Shown: positions 28,220 to 38,480 of the stretch, piece after piece | How positions within the stretch are numbered: position 1 is the first letter of the stretch | How the letters are laid out: each line of letters opens with the position of its first letter | The notes under the pieces: model-generated | What the model was told of the DNA's origin: nothing | The model's input: the letters and a program-made list of their open reading frames with translations, nothing else | Database searches by the model: none | Made by a program: the position numbers and the translations under genes | Source of the DNA: Methylocystis sp. SC2 | Lineage (GTDB): Bacteria > Pseudomonadota > Alphaproteobacteria > Rhizobiales > Beijerinckiaceae | Assembly: GCF_000304315.1 (NCBI RefSeq) | Contig: NC_018485.1 | Location: 2,450,501 to 2,514,500 of the forward strand | DNA: 64,000 nucleotides | Direction of reading: 5' to 3'

Positions 28220-28246
28220 TCAGCCGCCAAGCGCAAAGCCGATAGA

Positions 28247-28954
28247 ATGTCCGCTGAGTTTATCTTTCCGCCGCCGCCCTTCCCAAGCGTCGCCATCGCG
28301 CAGGATGCGCGGCGATTTCCCGTGCGGCGGATCTTCTGCATTGCGCTGAACTACGCCGCGCACGCCCGGGAAATGGGAAAGGACCCTGCCGAGGGCGCGG
28401 ACGCGGAGCCGCCGGCGTTCTTCTCCAAGCCCGCCGACGCGGTGGTCGAGAGCGGCGCGACGATTCCCTATCCGACGCTGACGCATAATCTTCACCACGA
28501 GATCGAATTGGTTGCGGCGCTGGGCAAGGGGGGCGCCGATATTCCCGCCGAGCGGGCGCTCGACTGCGTCTTCGGCTATGCCGCGGGCATCGACCTGACC
28601 CGGCGCGACCTGCAAGCCGCGGCGCGCGGCGCCGGGCGGCCGTGGGACATGTCCAAAGGCTTCGACCATTCGGCGCCCATCGGCGCGATCAGCCCCGTCG
28701 CCGCCATCGGCCATCCGACGCGGGGGCGCATCGCGCTCTGCGTCAATGGCGCGCTGCGACAGGCGGGCGACCTTGGCGATCTTATCTGGAGCGTGCCGGA
28801 CATCATCGCGGCGCTGTCGCGAAATGTCACGCTTGCGCCCGGCGACCTCATCTTCACCGGCACGCCCTCGGGCGTTGGACCGCTCCTTCCCGGGGACATT
28901 GTCGACGGCGAGGTGGAACATGTCGGCTCCGTGGCCGTAAGCATCGGAAAATAA
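28247..28954 (+). CDS. Fumarylacetoacetate hydrolase family protein
   Basis: A 235-residue FAH-fold enzyme of the short form. The metal-binding motif is HHEIELVAALGKGG (Glu ligands), with RIFCIALNYAAHAREMG before it and DLIFTGTPSGVGPL near the end, both standard in the family. Members hydrolyse or decarboxylate 2-oxo acids such as acylpyruvates or homoprotocatechuate products; some are oxaloacetate decarboxylases or tautomerases. The size and FxGTPxGVG ending fit the acylpyruvase/YcgM group. It lies 27 bp after hslO and may be co-transcribed. The exact substrate cannot be fixed from sequence. Confidence 0.88.
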   Translation: MSAEFIFPPPPFPSVAIAQDARRFPVRRIFCIALNYAAHAREMGKDPAEGADAEPPAFFSKPADAVVESGATIPYPTLTHNLHHEIELVAALGKGGADIPAERALDCVFGYAAGIDLTRRDLQAAARGAGRPWDMSKGFDHSAPIGAISPVAAIGHPTRGRIALCVNGALRQAGDLGDLIWSVPDIIAALSRNVTLAPGDLIFTGTPSGVGPLLPGDIVDGEVEHVGSVAVSIGK

Positions 28955-29072
28955 CCGAGGTTGCGCCAAGCAGGGAAACCCGGCTATTTGCACAGGCGTG
29001 AAACGCCTTCGCGCGATCTTGCGCAACCGTGGTTGCGCCTCCACTGAGCCGCCGGCGCGCGAGGCTCTAGAC

Positions 29073-30569
29073 ATGCCGGTCAATCTCGACCCCGAAAACT
29101 GGGACGACTTTCGCGCCGAGAGCCATCGCGCGCTCGACATGATGCTCGACTATCTGCGCGACATCCGCGAGCGCCCCGTCTGGACCGAGCCAAGCGAAGA
29201 AGCGCGGGCGCGCTTCAAACGCGACCTGCCGCAAGAGGGCCGCGACCTCTCCGCCGTGCTCGAGGATTTCGACCGCTACATCAAGCCCTTCGCGACCGGC
29301 AACACCCATCCGATGTTCATGGGCTGGGCGCAGGGCGCGGGCACGCCGGCCGGCATGATCGCCGAAATGCTCGCCGCGGGCATGAACTCCAACTGCGGCG
29401 GACGCAATCACATCGCCATCGACGTCGAGCGCCAGATCGCCGCCTGGATGGCGCAGGCTTTCGGCTTTCCGCCCGACGCGAGCGGCGTTTTCGTCACCGG
29501 CACCTCGATCGCCAACTTCCTGTGCCTGCTCGTCGCGCGCGACCAGGCCTATGGCGACAAGGACGTTCGGCTTAACGGGCTCTGCGCGCTTCCGGGCCAG
29601 CTCATCGCCTATGCGTCGCGAGAGGCGCATAATTGCGTGCGCCAGGCGATGGAGCTGGCGGGCCTCGGCGCGCGGCATCTGCGCCTCATTCCTTCGGACG
29701 AGCGGCGCGCGATGAAGGTGCGCGATCTTCGCCGCGCCATCGCCGCCGACCGCGCGGCGGGGTTCAGGCCGTTTCTGATCGTCGGCACGGCGGGCACGGT
29801 CGACACTGGCGCCATCGATCCGCTCGACCGGCTCGCCGACGTCGCGCACACCGAGGATTTATGGTTCCATGTCGATGGAGCCTTCGGCGCGCTGGCGGCG
29901 CTCTCGCCGGCGCTGAAGCCGCTCGTCAAAGGGCTGGAGCGGGCCGACAGCGTCGCCTTCGACTTTCATAAATGGCTGCATGTCCCTTATGACGCCGGCT
30001 TTTTTCTGGTTCGCGACAAGGAAGCCCATAAGCGCGCCTTCGCGGCGAACGCGGCCTATCTGACGCGCGCGCCGCGCGGCCTCGCGGCGGGCGACACCTG
30101 GCCCTGCGATCTCGGCCCCGACCTGTCGCGCAGCTTTCGCGCGCTCAAAGCCTGGTTCACCATCGAAACCTTCGGCGCCAAGCGTTTGGGCCAATGCATC
30201 GAGCAGACCTGCCGCATGGCGAAGCGGCTCGAGGCGTGGATCGCGCAATCGGACGCCTTCGCGCTGCGCGCGCCGGTGACGCTCAACATCGTCTGCTTCG
30301 GCGTCAAGGACGATGAGGACGGGTCGCTGGCGCGCGAAATCGTCATGGAGCTGCATGAGCGCGGCGAGGCGGCGCCGTCGCTGACGATCCTCGACGGGAT
30401 TCCGGCGATCCGCGCCGCGATCATCAACCACCGGACCGAAGAACGCGACATCGACGCCTTCACCGAGTTTCTCGACGCGGCGCTACGCCGCGCCCGCAAG
30501 GAGCCGCATGATTTCGGCGCGCTGATCGAACCGCACGGGCCGGGCAAGACCCGGCTCTCCGAAGATTGA
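29073..30569 (+). CDS. PLP-dependent decarboxylase (aromatic L-amino-acid / group II family)
   Basis: A 498-residue group II decarboxylase. The N-terminal arm (MPVNLDPENWDDFRAESHRA) and THPMFMGWAQGAGTPAGMIAE are followed by VFVTGTSIANFLCLL, the Asp in WFHVDGAFGAL and the Schiff-base lysine in FDFHKWLHVPYD (Lys about 300). Relatives act on aromatic amino acids, histidine, glutamate or aspartate. The start at 29073 is chosen for GAGG upstream and the canonical N-terminus; a frame from 28998 adds a nonconserved leader. It stands alone on the strand between an FAH-family gene and a metal transporter gene, so the product (for example an aromatic amine) is unknown. Confidence 0.9.
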   Translation: MPVNLDPENWDDFRAESHRALDMMLDYLRDIRERPVWTEPSEEARARFKRDLPQEGRDLSAVLEDFDRYIKPFATGNTHPMFMGWAQGAGTPAGMIAEMLAAGMNSNCGGRNHIAIDVERQIAAWMAQAFGFPPDASGVFVTGTSIANFLCLLVARDQAYGDKDVRLNGLCALPGQLIAYASREAHNCVRQAMELAGLGARHLRLIPSDERRAMKVRDLRRAIAADRAAGFRPFLIVGTAGTVDTGAIDPLDRLADVAHTEDLWFHVDGAFGALAALSPALKPLVKGLERADSVAFDFHKWLHVPYDAGFFLVRDKEAHKRAFAANAAYLTRAPRGLAAGDTWPCDLGPDLSRSFRALKAWFTIETFGAKRLGQCIEQTCRMAKRLEAWIAQSDAFALRAPVTLNIVCFGVKDDEDGSLAREIVMELHERGEAAPSLTILDGIPAIRAAIINHRTEERDIDAFTEFLDAALRRARKEPHDFGALIEPHGPGKTRLSED

Positions 30570-30624
30570 CGCCGCTTGTCGTGAGCCTGTCATATTTCGC
30601 CGGGCTCTCTTTTCGACCCTTCCC

Positions 30625-31728
30625 GTGAGCGCCGCCATGATCCCAGACCGCCTCGCACAGCCGCCGCGCGCCGCCATTCCCGGATGTCTCTGGTTCGTGC
30701 GGTTCGACGGCGCCGGCGAAGCCGCGCCCGGAACGGCCGAAGACTTCGAAAACATCGGCGCGCCGCGCGAGGGATTTTTGTGGCTGCACATGGATCTCGC
30801 CGACGTGCGCTCGCGCCCGCTGCTGGCGCGCATCGCGGCGCTTTCCGAAGACGCCCGCGATTCGCTGTGCGACCCCGTCGACCACCAGCACCTTGAATAT
30901 TCAGAAGGGTTGGTCAGCGGCGCGCTGCTCGACTATGAGCGCGATCTCGGCGGCCCGACCTCGCGCACCGACTATGTCCGCTTCGCCGCCGGCGCAAGCT
31001 TTTTCATCAGCGCGCGACGGCTGCCGATGGACAGCGTCGAGGCGACGCGCATCGCCATCGATCGCGGCGCGCGTCTCACCTCGCCGATCCATCTGTTCGA
31101 ATTGCTGACGGATGCGCTGATCGACGGGCTGGCGCGCAAGGCGGCCGAACTCGGCGCCGCCTTCGATCGCGTCGAGGATCGCATCATCGATCAGCGCGGC
31201 CGCCAGGCGCGGCCGGCGCTCAGCGCCGCGCGGCGCGACGCGGTGCGTCTGGCCCGCCAGATCAGCGGCCTGTCGTCGACGGTGGCGCGCCTCGAAACGA
31301 TCGAGGAGGAGGCCGACGAACAGCGCGACAATGATCTGCGCGACGCCGCGGCGCGGCTGGTTCAACACGCTGCCGCGCTGACGCAGGACGTCACGAGCCT
31401 TCAGGAGCGCGCCCGTCTCCTGCAGGACGAGCTCAACGCGCTGCTGAGCCTTGAGACCAATGACCGGCTGTATGTCTTGACCTTGACCACGATGCTGCTG
31501 CTGCCGGCGACCTTCGTCACCGGTTTTTTCGGCATGAACACCAGGAACCTGCTCTTTTCGGAAGACGACAACGGCACGTTCTACGCGACGATCCTTTGCG
31601 TGCTCGCCTCGGCGACGGCGCTTTTTCTGATGCGCCGCTGGGGACTCGCCGGCGCGCCCGAGAGCGAGGACCCGCGGTCGGCCGCGCCGGAGCGTCGGGA
31701 CGACCGGCCGGCCGACAGGAGTTTTTGA
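30625..31728 (+). CDS. CorA/ZntB-family divalent cation transporter
   Basis: A 367-residue member of the CorA superfamily. The large cytoplasmic N-terminal domain (WLHMDLADVRSRPLL, SFFISARRLPMDSVE) is followed by a long helix and two C-terminal membrane segments. The first ends in the pore motif GMN (FVTGFFGMNTRNLLF, about residue 292), and the loop ends before YATILCVLASATALFLM. The overall style, with FLWLHMDL near residue 50, is closer to ZntB (zinc) than to CorA (magnesium). Start GTG 30625 or ATG 30637 cannot be told apart; neither has a clear ribosome site. The last 25 residues are charged and disordered. Confidence 0.87.
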   Translation: MSAAMIPDRLAQPPRAAIPGCLWFVRFDGAGEAAPGTAEDFENIGAPREGFLWLHMDLADVRSRPLLARIAALSEDARDSLCDPVDHQHLEYSEGLVSGALLDYERDLGGPTSRTDYVRFAAGASFFISARRLPMDSVEATRIAIDRGARLTSPIHLFELLTDALIDGLARKAAELGAAFDRVEDRIIDQRGRQARPALSAARRDAVRLARQISGLSSTVARLETIEEEADEQRDNDLRDAAARLVQHAAALTQDVTSLQERARLLQDELNALLSLETNDRLYVLTLTTMLLLPATFVTGFFGMNTRNLLFSEDDNGTFYATILCVLASATALFLMRRWGLAGAPESEDPRSAAPERRDDRPADRSF

Positions 31729-31826
31729 CGTCGGCGTCGAGTGGCGGGGTTTACAGGCGTGTGCGCGCCCCCTAGTTTCCGCGCCGACAGGGCGAGACCG
31801 CCCGCCGAGTGAAACCTGGGAAAACC

Positions 31827-32955
31827 ATGCGCGCCGAACCGCTTGCGCTGAAAGCCGACATCGAGCAGTCCATCGGACTGCTGAGGAGGCATCTTTGACG
31901 TCGACGCCGCGCAACGGCGCCTCGCCGAACTGAACGTCCGCGCGGAAGATCCCGCGCTCTGGAACGACCCCGAAGCCGCCCAAAAAATGATGCGCGAACG
32001 CACCCAGCTCGAAGAGCAGATGGGCGCGCTGTCGAGCCTCGAACGCGAGCTCGACGACGCGCTGACGCTCGTCGAACTCGGCGAAGCCGAAGGCGACGCG
32101 GCGACCGAAAAGGAAGGCGTCGAGGCGCTCAAGAGCATCCTGAAGCAGGCGCGCGCGCGCCGGACCGAGGCGCTGTTCGCCGGCGAAGCCGACGCCAATG
32201 ACACCTATATCGAGGTTCATTCCGGCGCCGGCGGCACCGAGAGTCAGGATTGGGCGCGCATGCTGTTTCGCATGTACGCCCGCTGGGGCGAGCGCCACAA
32301 ATTCCAGGTCGAGGTGATCGAGGAGACGCCGGGCGAAGAGGCCGGCATCAAGTCGGGCACGCTGCTCGTCAAGGGCCATAACGCCCATGGCTGGGCGAAG
32401 ACCGAGTCCGGCGTGCATCGGCTGGTGCGGATTTCGCCATTCGACTCCAACGCCCGCCGCCACACCAGCTTCGCCTCGGTCTGGGTCTATCCGGTGGTCG
32501 ACGACCGCATCGAAGTAAACGTCAATGAATCCGACTGTCGTATAGACACGTATAGATCGTCAGGCGCCGGCGGCCAGCACGTCAATACGACCGATTCGGC
32601 GATCCGCATCACCCATATTCCTACCGGCATCGTCGTGGCGTGTCAGGCGGAACGCTCGCAGCACAAGAACCGCGCCACCGCCTGGAACATGCTGCGCGCG
32701 CGGCTCTACGAGCTGGAGCTCGAAAAGCGCGAGGCCGAAGCCAACAAGGTTGCGGCGTCGAAGACGGAGATCGGCTGGGGCCATCAGATCCGCAGCTATG
32801 TGCTGCAGCCGTATCAGCTGGTGAAGGATCTGCGCTCCGGCTTCACGTCCGGCACGCCTTCCGACGTTCTCGACGGCGAACTCGACGATTTCATGCAGGC
32901 CTCTCTCGCCCAGCGCATATACGGCGGTCCAGAGAGCGTCGAGGACGTCGAGTAG
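31827..32955 (+). CDS. prfB: Peptide chain release factor 2, made by programmed +1 frameshifting
   Basis: RF2 recognises UAA and UGA stop codons. The coding sequence starts at ATG 31827, reads 23 codons to a TGA at 31896-31898, then continues in the +1 frame from 31897 to the stop at 32955, giving about 375 residues. The site AGGAGG-CAT-CTT-TGA-C matches the known bacterial prfB frameshift signal. In the main frame, the anticodon-like SPF ([15 protein letters not shown]) and the catalytic GGQ ([15 protein letters not shown]) are present. A gene call beginning at the ATG at 31987 would lose the N-terminal 50 residues. Confidence 0.96.
31884..31899 (+). promoter_or_regulatory. prfB programmed +1 frameshift site
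   Basis: An internal Shine-Dalgarno (AGGAGG, 31884-31889), a 3-base spacer, the slippery CTT codon (31893-31895) and an in-frame TGA followed by C (31896-31899). When RF2 is scarce, ribosomes pause at TGA and slip +1 to GAC, restoring RF2 synthesis. Confidence 0.96.
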
Positions 32956-32961
32956 CGGCGC

Positions 32962-33351
32962 TCACGCCCATTTCTCAACCGTCAGGCCGGGGATATCGTC
33001 GAAATCCTCGCTGTTCGCCGCGACCAGCGTGAGCCGGAGATCGAGCGCCTGCGCGGCGATCATTCGATCCAGCGCGCGGCGGCGCTTCGGGTCGAGTTTG
33101 CGCAGCAGCGCGCCATAGGCGTCGGCGGCGCCGCGGTCGAAGGGCAGGACATCCAGATTCTCGGCGAGCAGCGCAATATTCTCCGCGAGCCGTCCGTTAT
33201 GTTCGGCGGCTGCGGCGGCGCGCGTTTCGGCGAGACTGATCGCCGAGACCGCCACGTCGCCGACCTCCAGCGCGGCGAGCCGATCGAGCACGCCGGGAAG
33301 TCCCAGCGCCGCGGCGATGAGGATATTTGTGTCGAGGAGGTAGCGCGCCAT
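32962..33351 (-). CDS. vapC: PIN-domain toxin, VapC family
   Basis: A 129-residue PIN-domain ribonuclease. The acidic active-site residues are in YLLDTNILIAA (Asp about 7), in SLAETRAAA (Glu about 43), in LDRMIAAQAL (Asp about 94) and in NSEDFDDIPGL (Asp about 116). VapC toxins cleave tRNA or rRNA unless bound by their antitoxin. The gene starts 4 bp after the stop of a 78-residue AbrB-like antitoxin gene, the normal order for vapBC. It stands opposite prfB, with 6 bp between the two stop codons. Confidence 0.9.
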   Translation of the reverse strand: MARYLLDTNILIAAALGLPGVLDRLAALEVGDVAVSAISLAETRAAAAAEHNGRLAENIALLAENLDVLPFDRGAADAYGALLRKLDPKRRRALDRMIAAQALDLRLTLVAANSEDFDDIPGLTVEKWA

Positions 33352-33355
33352 CGCG

Positions 33356-33592
33356 CTAGCGGACGTCGAACAGCCGCTTGGGCGCCTTGAATTCGGGTCG
33401 GGCGACCGAGGCCGGCGGCGGCGCGGCTTTCAGCCGCGCGACGAGTTCCGACATCGTGAGCCGCGCCGGCGACACCACGAGACTTCCGCCTTGGCGTCGG
33501 ACGACGACTTCGGCGCCCTCGTCGAAAGCGATTCCACGCGGAATTCTTACCGCAAGACTGTTGCCGGATTTGAAAATGCGGGTGGAGCTCAT
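33356..33592 (-). CDS. vapB: AbrB-type antitoxin, VapB family
   Basis: A 78-residue antitoxin with the swapped-hairpin AbrB fold: RIFKSGNSLAVRIPRGIAFD and EVVVRRQGGSLVVSP. The C-terminal arm (SELVARLKAAPPP, PEFKAPKRLFDVR) would occupy the VapC active site. The start at 33592 is fixed by the conserved N-terminus; a longer frame upstream is an artefact of an open antisense frame. The pair normally represses its own promoter, and the palindrome GTATATAC at 33633-33640 lies about 40 bp before the start where an operator is expected. Confidence 0.9.
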   Translation of the reverse strand: MSSTRIFKSGNSLAVRIPRGIAFDEGAEVVVRRQGGSLVVSPARLTMSELVARLKAAPPPASVARPEFKAPKRLFDVR

Positions 33593-33632
33593 GACGTCAG
33601 TCTGCCAAGCACGGCATGTTCTGTCAATCTGA

Positions 33633-33640
33633 GTATATAC
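33633..33640. promoter_or_regulatory. Palindrome upstream of vapB, candidate operator
   Basis: GTATATAC is a perfect 8-bp palindrome inside an AT-rich patch (33628-33650) in otherwise GC-rich DNA. VapB antitoxins bind short palindromes that overlap their own promoter, so this is the probable autoregulatory site. Confidence 0.5.
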
Positions 33641-33836
33641 ATTATTCACCGAGCGGCCGCCACGGAATTGGGGCCCGTCCGACCCCGCGACCAGGCCGCG
33701 GTCACGGCGATTTTTGAAACGGCGCAGCGCTTGATGCGGCGGGCCGACGCATTTAACTGCGTGCGCGCGCATGGCGCGCGGCGCTTGATCCCTCGGGCAA
33801 GCGCGTGTTATCTGCGGCGCGCCACGCGTGCGTTGC

Positions 33837-33926
33837 GGAGAGGTGGCTGAGTGGTTGAAAGCACCGCACTCGAAATGCGGCATACGGGCAACCGTATCGG
33901 GGGTTCAAATCCCTCCCTCTCCGCCA
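33837..33926 (+). tRNA. tRNA-Ser(CGA)
   Basis: The 90-nt sequence folds as a class II tRNA. The acceptor GGAGAGG pairs with CCTCTCC, the D-arm is TGGCTGAGTGG, and the anticodon stem CCGCA/TGCGG encloses CTCGAAA, giving anticodon CGA (33871-33873) for codon UCG. A long variable arm (CATACGGGCAACCGTATC) precedes the T-arm GGGGTTCAAATCCC (GTTCAAAT loop). The terminal CCA is encoded. Serine tRNA genes are common integration targets, and accessory-looking genes lie nearby, but no duplicated 3' end was noticed. Confidence 0.97.
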
Positions 33927-34189
33927 ATGGCGCTGTCCTCGAGCGTGGCTGGCGGCTCGAAACTCGTCGTGGATGAGTCGGCCGCTATAGTTGAGCATCC
34001 GCGAATGGCGGCATAGGGTGAAAGCGCGCTCGAATGGCGCCCAGCGCAAAGATTCGTCGAGAAGATTGAGGTCCGGCGCGACTTAGACGCGCCGGCGGCC
34101 GCCGACGTAGTCAGCGCGAATATGTCGACGACCGATCGATCGGCAGGACTGGAAAGACCCGGCCATCCTTCAACATAGCGCTGAAGCGC

Positions 34190-34723
34190 TTACCGGCGTT
34201 CGCATGGGATATCGTCGCCGAAATCAAGGATGCATTCACGGCCGAGGCTTGTGCGCAGGGCGGTCAGGCCGCGATGGAGTATGACGCGGGCGTTGCCCTC
34301 CGACACTCCCAAGCTCGCCGCCATTTCGCGAAGGCCGAGGCCGGCGAAATAGTGCAGCAGGACGGCCTCGCGCTGCCGTTTCGGCAGCCGCTCCACCTGG
34401 CCGAGGATGCAGCCGGACATTTCGGCCCGTAGAATGTCATCCTCGGGCCTATCGGAAGCCGGCAGGTCTTCAGCCTCGTCGATCAGGGTTGATGGCGGAG
34501 CCCGTTTGGCCGCGCGGAAATGATCGCGCGCGAGATTGAGGGCGATTGCAGTGAGCCAAGTGGCGGGGGCCGCCTGGCCCCGCAGGCCGGCGTGGGCGCG
34601 GATCGCCCGCAACAAGGCCTCCTGGACCAGATCATCGGCCAGCGCCTCGTCCCGCACGAAACGGAGGAGGACTCCGCGCACCATCGTTCGGTGCGCGGCG
34701 AATTGCTCAGGAGCTACAGCCAC
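34190..34723 (-). CDS. ECF-type RNA polymerase sigma factor
   Basis: A 177-residue extracytoplasmic-function sigma factor. Region 2 is seen in LLRFVRDEALADDLVQEALLR (DDLVQE core), with ATWLTAIALNLARDHFR following. Region 4 is LPKRQREAVLLHYFAGLGL, then REMAASLGVSEGNARVILHRGLTAL (helix-turn-helix). It begins at GTG 34723 and overlaps the preceding AhpD-like gene by 17 bp, so both are made from one message. There is no recognisable anti-sigma factor next to it. Known ECF groups linked to carboxymuconolactone decarboxylase genes exist, and this pair resembles that arrangement. Targets are unknown. Confidence 0.9.
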   Translation of the reverse strand: MAVAPEQFAAHRTMVRGVLLRFVRDEALADDLVQEALLRAIRAHAGLRGQAAPATWLTAIALNLARDHFRAAKRAPPSTLIDEAEDLPASDRPEDDILRAEMSGCILGQVERLPKRQREAVLLHYFAGLGLREMAASLGVSEGNARVILHRGLTALRTSLGRECILDFGDDIPCERR

Positions 34724-34958
34724 AGCTACTGGCTCCGCCCGTCCGGCTCTCGGCCTTGCCCAGCAGGGCGTCGAGCTTGTCGCGGGTCTTGGCCGCCGCG
34801 CCGCGGTTGACCATCAGGCCGACCTCCGCCGCCGCCTTCACCTGTGCACGGTCGATGCCGAGGCGGTCGCATTCGGCAAGGTGGTGTTCGATGCAGGGGT
34901 GACAGTTCACCGCCGCCGATGCTCCAATGGCGAACAATTCCTTCATACGCTCGTCCAT
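34707..34958 (-). CDS. Carboxymuconolactone decarboxylase / AhpD-like protein
   Basis: An 83-residue protein of the AhpD/CMD fold. The redox motif is SAAVNCHPCIEHHLAECDR: two cysteines spaced CxxC followed by His, as in AhpD-type peroxidase reductants. Helices around DRAQVKAAAEVGLMVNRGAA complete the small fold. The C-terminus ends in a Cys-rich tail (GGASSCGCSS) that is not part of the family core. It starts at ATG 34958 with a strong AGGAG site and overlaps the ECF sigma gene downstream. A role in thiol redox or peroxide response, sensed or controlled with that sigma factor, is plausible. Confidence 0.82.
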   Translation of the reverse strand: MDERMKELFAIGASAAVNCHPCIEHHLAECDRLGIDRAQVKAAAEVGLMVNRGAAAKTRDKLDALLGKAESRTGGASSCGCSS

Positions 34959-35190
34959 GGGGGGACTCCTTTCGCTAAGGTCTATCGCTCCCTTGGACGA
35001 AGGCGGGTAGCGTTTCGTTACGGCTTCTCCGCAGCTTCGTCCGCGAATGAGCGCCTCGCGACCAGCACTACCGGCTTTCCTGCATCATCAACGCATACCC
35101 TCGCGCGAGGTAACATCCGCTATCGATAGACATGTCACTTCGGAGTTGATGGCGACTATTCTGACACTGTAGGGTCGACACCCTGAGAGA

Positions 35191-35865
35191 TCAGTTGGTC
35201 AGCGCCGGACGATCGCGATAGAGCGATGGGAAGAGGCGCTTGAGATCGTCGATCTTCGGCAGGTCATTGTAGACGATGTACGGCTGCGCGGGATGGCGAA
35301 GGAGATAGTCCTGATGATAGGCCTCCGCCGGGTAGAACGCCCTGAGCGGTTCGAGCGTCGTGACGATCGGCGCCGAGAAGGCCTTTGAATCAGACAGCTG
35401 CGCAACATAATCGCGCGCAGTCTTCTCCTGCTCGGCGTTCGCGACGAAAATCGTTGAACGATATTGCGCGCCTGCGTCAGGGCCCTGGCGGTTAAGCTGC
35501 GTCGGATCATGCGCGACCGAGAAGTAGACGCGCAGCAGTTCTCCAAGGCTCACGGTCTTCGGATCATACGTGATTTCAACCGCTTCCGCATGGCCCGTGT
35601 CGCCCTGCGCAACCCTGTCGTAGCGCGCCGTCTCCTTGGCGCCGCCGGCATAGCCGGACACGGCGCGCGAGACGCCCTTGACGCGCTGAAACACGCCCTG
35701 CACGCCCCAAAAACAGCCGCCGGCGACGACGAGCTTCTGTTCGCCGCCGCTCGCGGCCGGGGGATCGTAGGCGGGCGCCGGCAAGACGATGGCGCGTTCG
35801 GCGGCGCCGGCATGCAGCGGCGCAAGAATCGTCAGAACGGCGATGAGAACAGCGGCGCGCCTCAT
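35191..35865 (-). CDS. msrA: Peptide methionine-S-sulfoxide reductase MsrA, exported form
   Basis: A 224-residue MsrA with an N-terminal Sec signal (RRAAVLIAVLTILAPLHAGAA, cleavage near residue 22). The catalytic cysteine is in VVAGGCFWGVQGVF, followed by GYAGGAKETARYDRV, GHAEAVEITYDP and DPTQLNRQGPDAGAQYRS, all conserved. It reduces the S-epimer of methionine sulfoxide in periplasmic proteins. The start at 35865 follows the msrB stop by 10 bp. A longer frame from 35964 would overlap msrB and lacks a signal. Together the two genes repair both sulfoxide epimers in the envelope. Confidence 0.94.
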   Translation of the reverse strand: MRRAAVLIAVLTILAPLHAGAAERAIVLPAPAYDPPAASGGEQKLVVAGGCFWGVQGVFQRVKGVSRAVSGYAGGAKETARYDRVAQGDTGHAEAVEITYDPKTVSLGELLRVYFSVAHDPTQLNRQGPDAGAQYRSTIFVANAEQEKTARDYVAQLSDSKAFSAPIVTTLEPLRAFYPAEAYHQDYLLRHPAQPYIVYNDLPKIDDLKRLFPSLYRDRPALTN

Positions 35866-35875
35866 GAGGAATTTC

Positions 35876-36403
35876 CTACGCTTGTCCGCGACCGACGAAA
35901 CGCAGCGCCACGCCGTTGATGCAATAGCGCAGCCCCGTCGGCTTTGGTCCGTCGGTGAAGACATGGCCGAGATGGGCGTCGCAGCGTTTGCAGGAGACCG
36001 CGACGCGCCTCATGCCGAACGACATGTCGGCGCTTTCAACGACATTCGCCTTGGAAATGGGCGCAAAGAAGCTCGGCCAGCCTGTGCCGGAGTCATATTT
36101 CGTCTTTGAGTCGAACAGCGCCGTATCGCAGCAGACGCATCGATAAAGACCGTCGGCGTGATTGTCCCAGTTGGGTCCGGTGAAGGCGCGTTCCGTTCCG
36201 TCCTTGCGGGTCACCTCAAAAGCGAGCGGCGAGAGCTGCGCGCGCCACTGCGCCTCGGTCCTGACGATTTTTTCCAGGCGCGAACGTCCAGCGCTCCCGC
36301 CGTTCAAGTCGAATGTTTCGATCTCGACCGATTCGGCGGCGGCATGCGCGTTTCGAGCGAAGGCCAGAAAAAAGGCGCCAGACATAAGGCTGCGACGATT
36401 CAC
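35876..36403 (-). CDS. msrB: Peptide methionine-R-sulfoxide reductase MsrB, exported form
   Basis: A 175-residue MsrB preceded by a signal that starts NRRSLMSGAFFLAFARNAHA (twin Arg followed by a short hydrophobic core, possibly Tat). Two zinc-binding pairs are visible: YRCVCCDTAL (CxxC, counting the first and last Cys) and VSCKRCDAHLGHVF. The catalytic Cys is in LRYCINGVAL, and SGTGWPSFF is the family core. It reduces the R-epimer of methionine sulfoxide. It is the first gene of an msrB-msrA operon whose products both seem to be exported, in contrast to the cytoplasmic pair of enteric bacteria. Confidence 0.94.
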   Translation of the reverse strand: MNRRSLMSGAFFLAFARNAHAAAESVEIETFDLNGGSAGRSRLEKIVRTEAQWRAQLSPLAFEVTRKDGTERAFTGPNWDNHADGLYRCVCCDTALFDSKTKYDSGTGWPSFFAPISKANVVESADMSFGMRRVAVSCKRCDAHLGHVFTDGPKPTGLRYCINGVALRFVGRGQA

Positions 36404-36472
36404 GATCGACTCCTGCGTTCCGACTGCTATTCGGCCGCAGTCCGGAAAAAGTTACGCCGCGCCAGCGATCCT

Positions 36473-38251
<1,779 letters not shown>

Positions 38252-38461
38252 GTGAATCGGCTCAGCGGGCCAGGGGTCAGGATTATAGCGGTTTTGGCGG
38301 AACAATCGCTATGAGCGACGCTTAGGGGCGGAGCGCACAACAGTGATGGAAGCCGAAATGACGAGCCCCCCGCGTTCGGCGGCGGATTCGGTTCACGACA
38401 GGGCGCCGGAGCGGAAATTTCTTCGCGTAACCCATTAAGACTCAATTGAACCCTACTTTAT

Positions 38462-38478
38462 GTATGCTAGTGTCATAC
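38462..38478. promoter_or_regulatory. Inverted repeat at the tacA promoter, candidate operator
   Basis: GTATG and CATAC flank 7 bases and end 2 bp before the likely tacA start. RHH antitoxins bind such repeats to repress their own operon. The site overlaps the place where a ribosome site would be, which suggests a leaderless transcript or an upstream start. Confidence 0.5.
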
Positions 38479-38480
38479 AG

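Noticed and set aside
33753..34049. Open frame on the - strand over tRNA-Ser with the sequence RDLNPRYGCPYAAF
   Set aside because: This is the familiar false protein produced by translating the antisense of a serine tRNA gene. The tRNA is certain.
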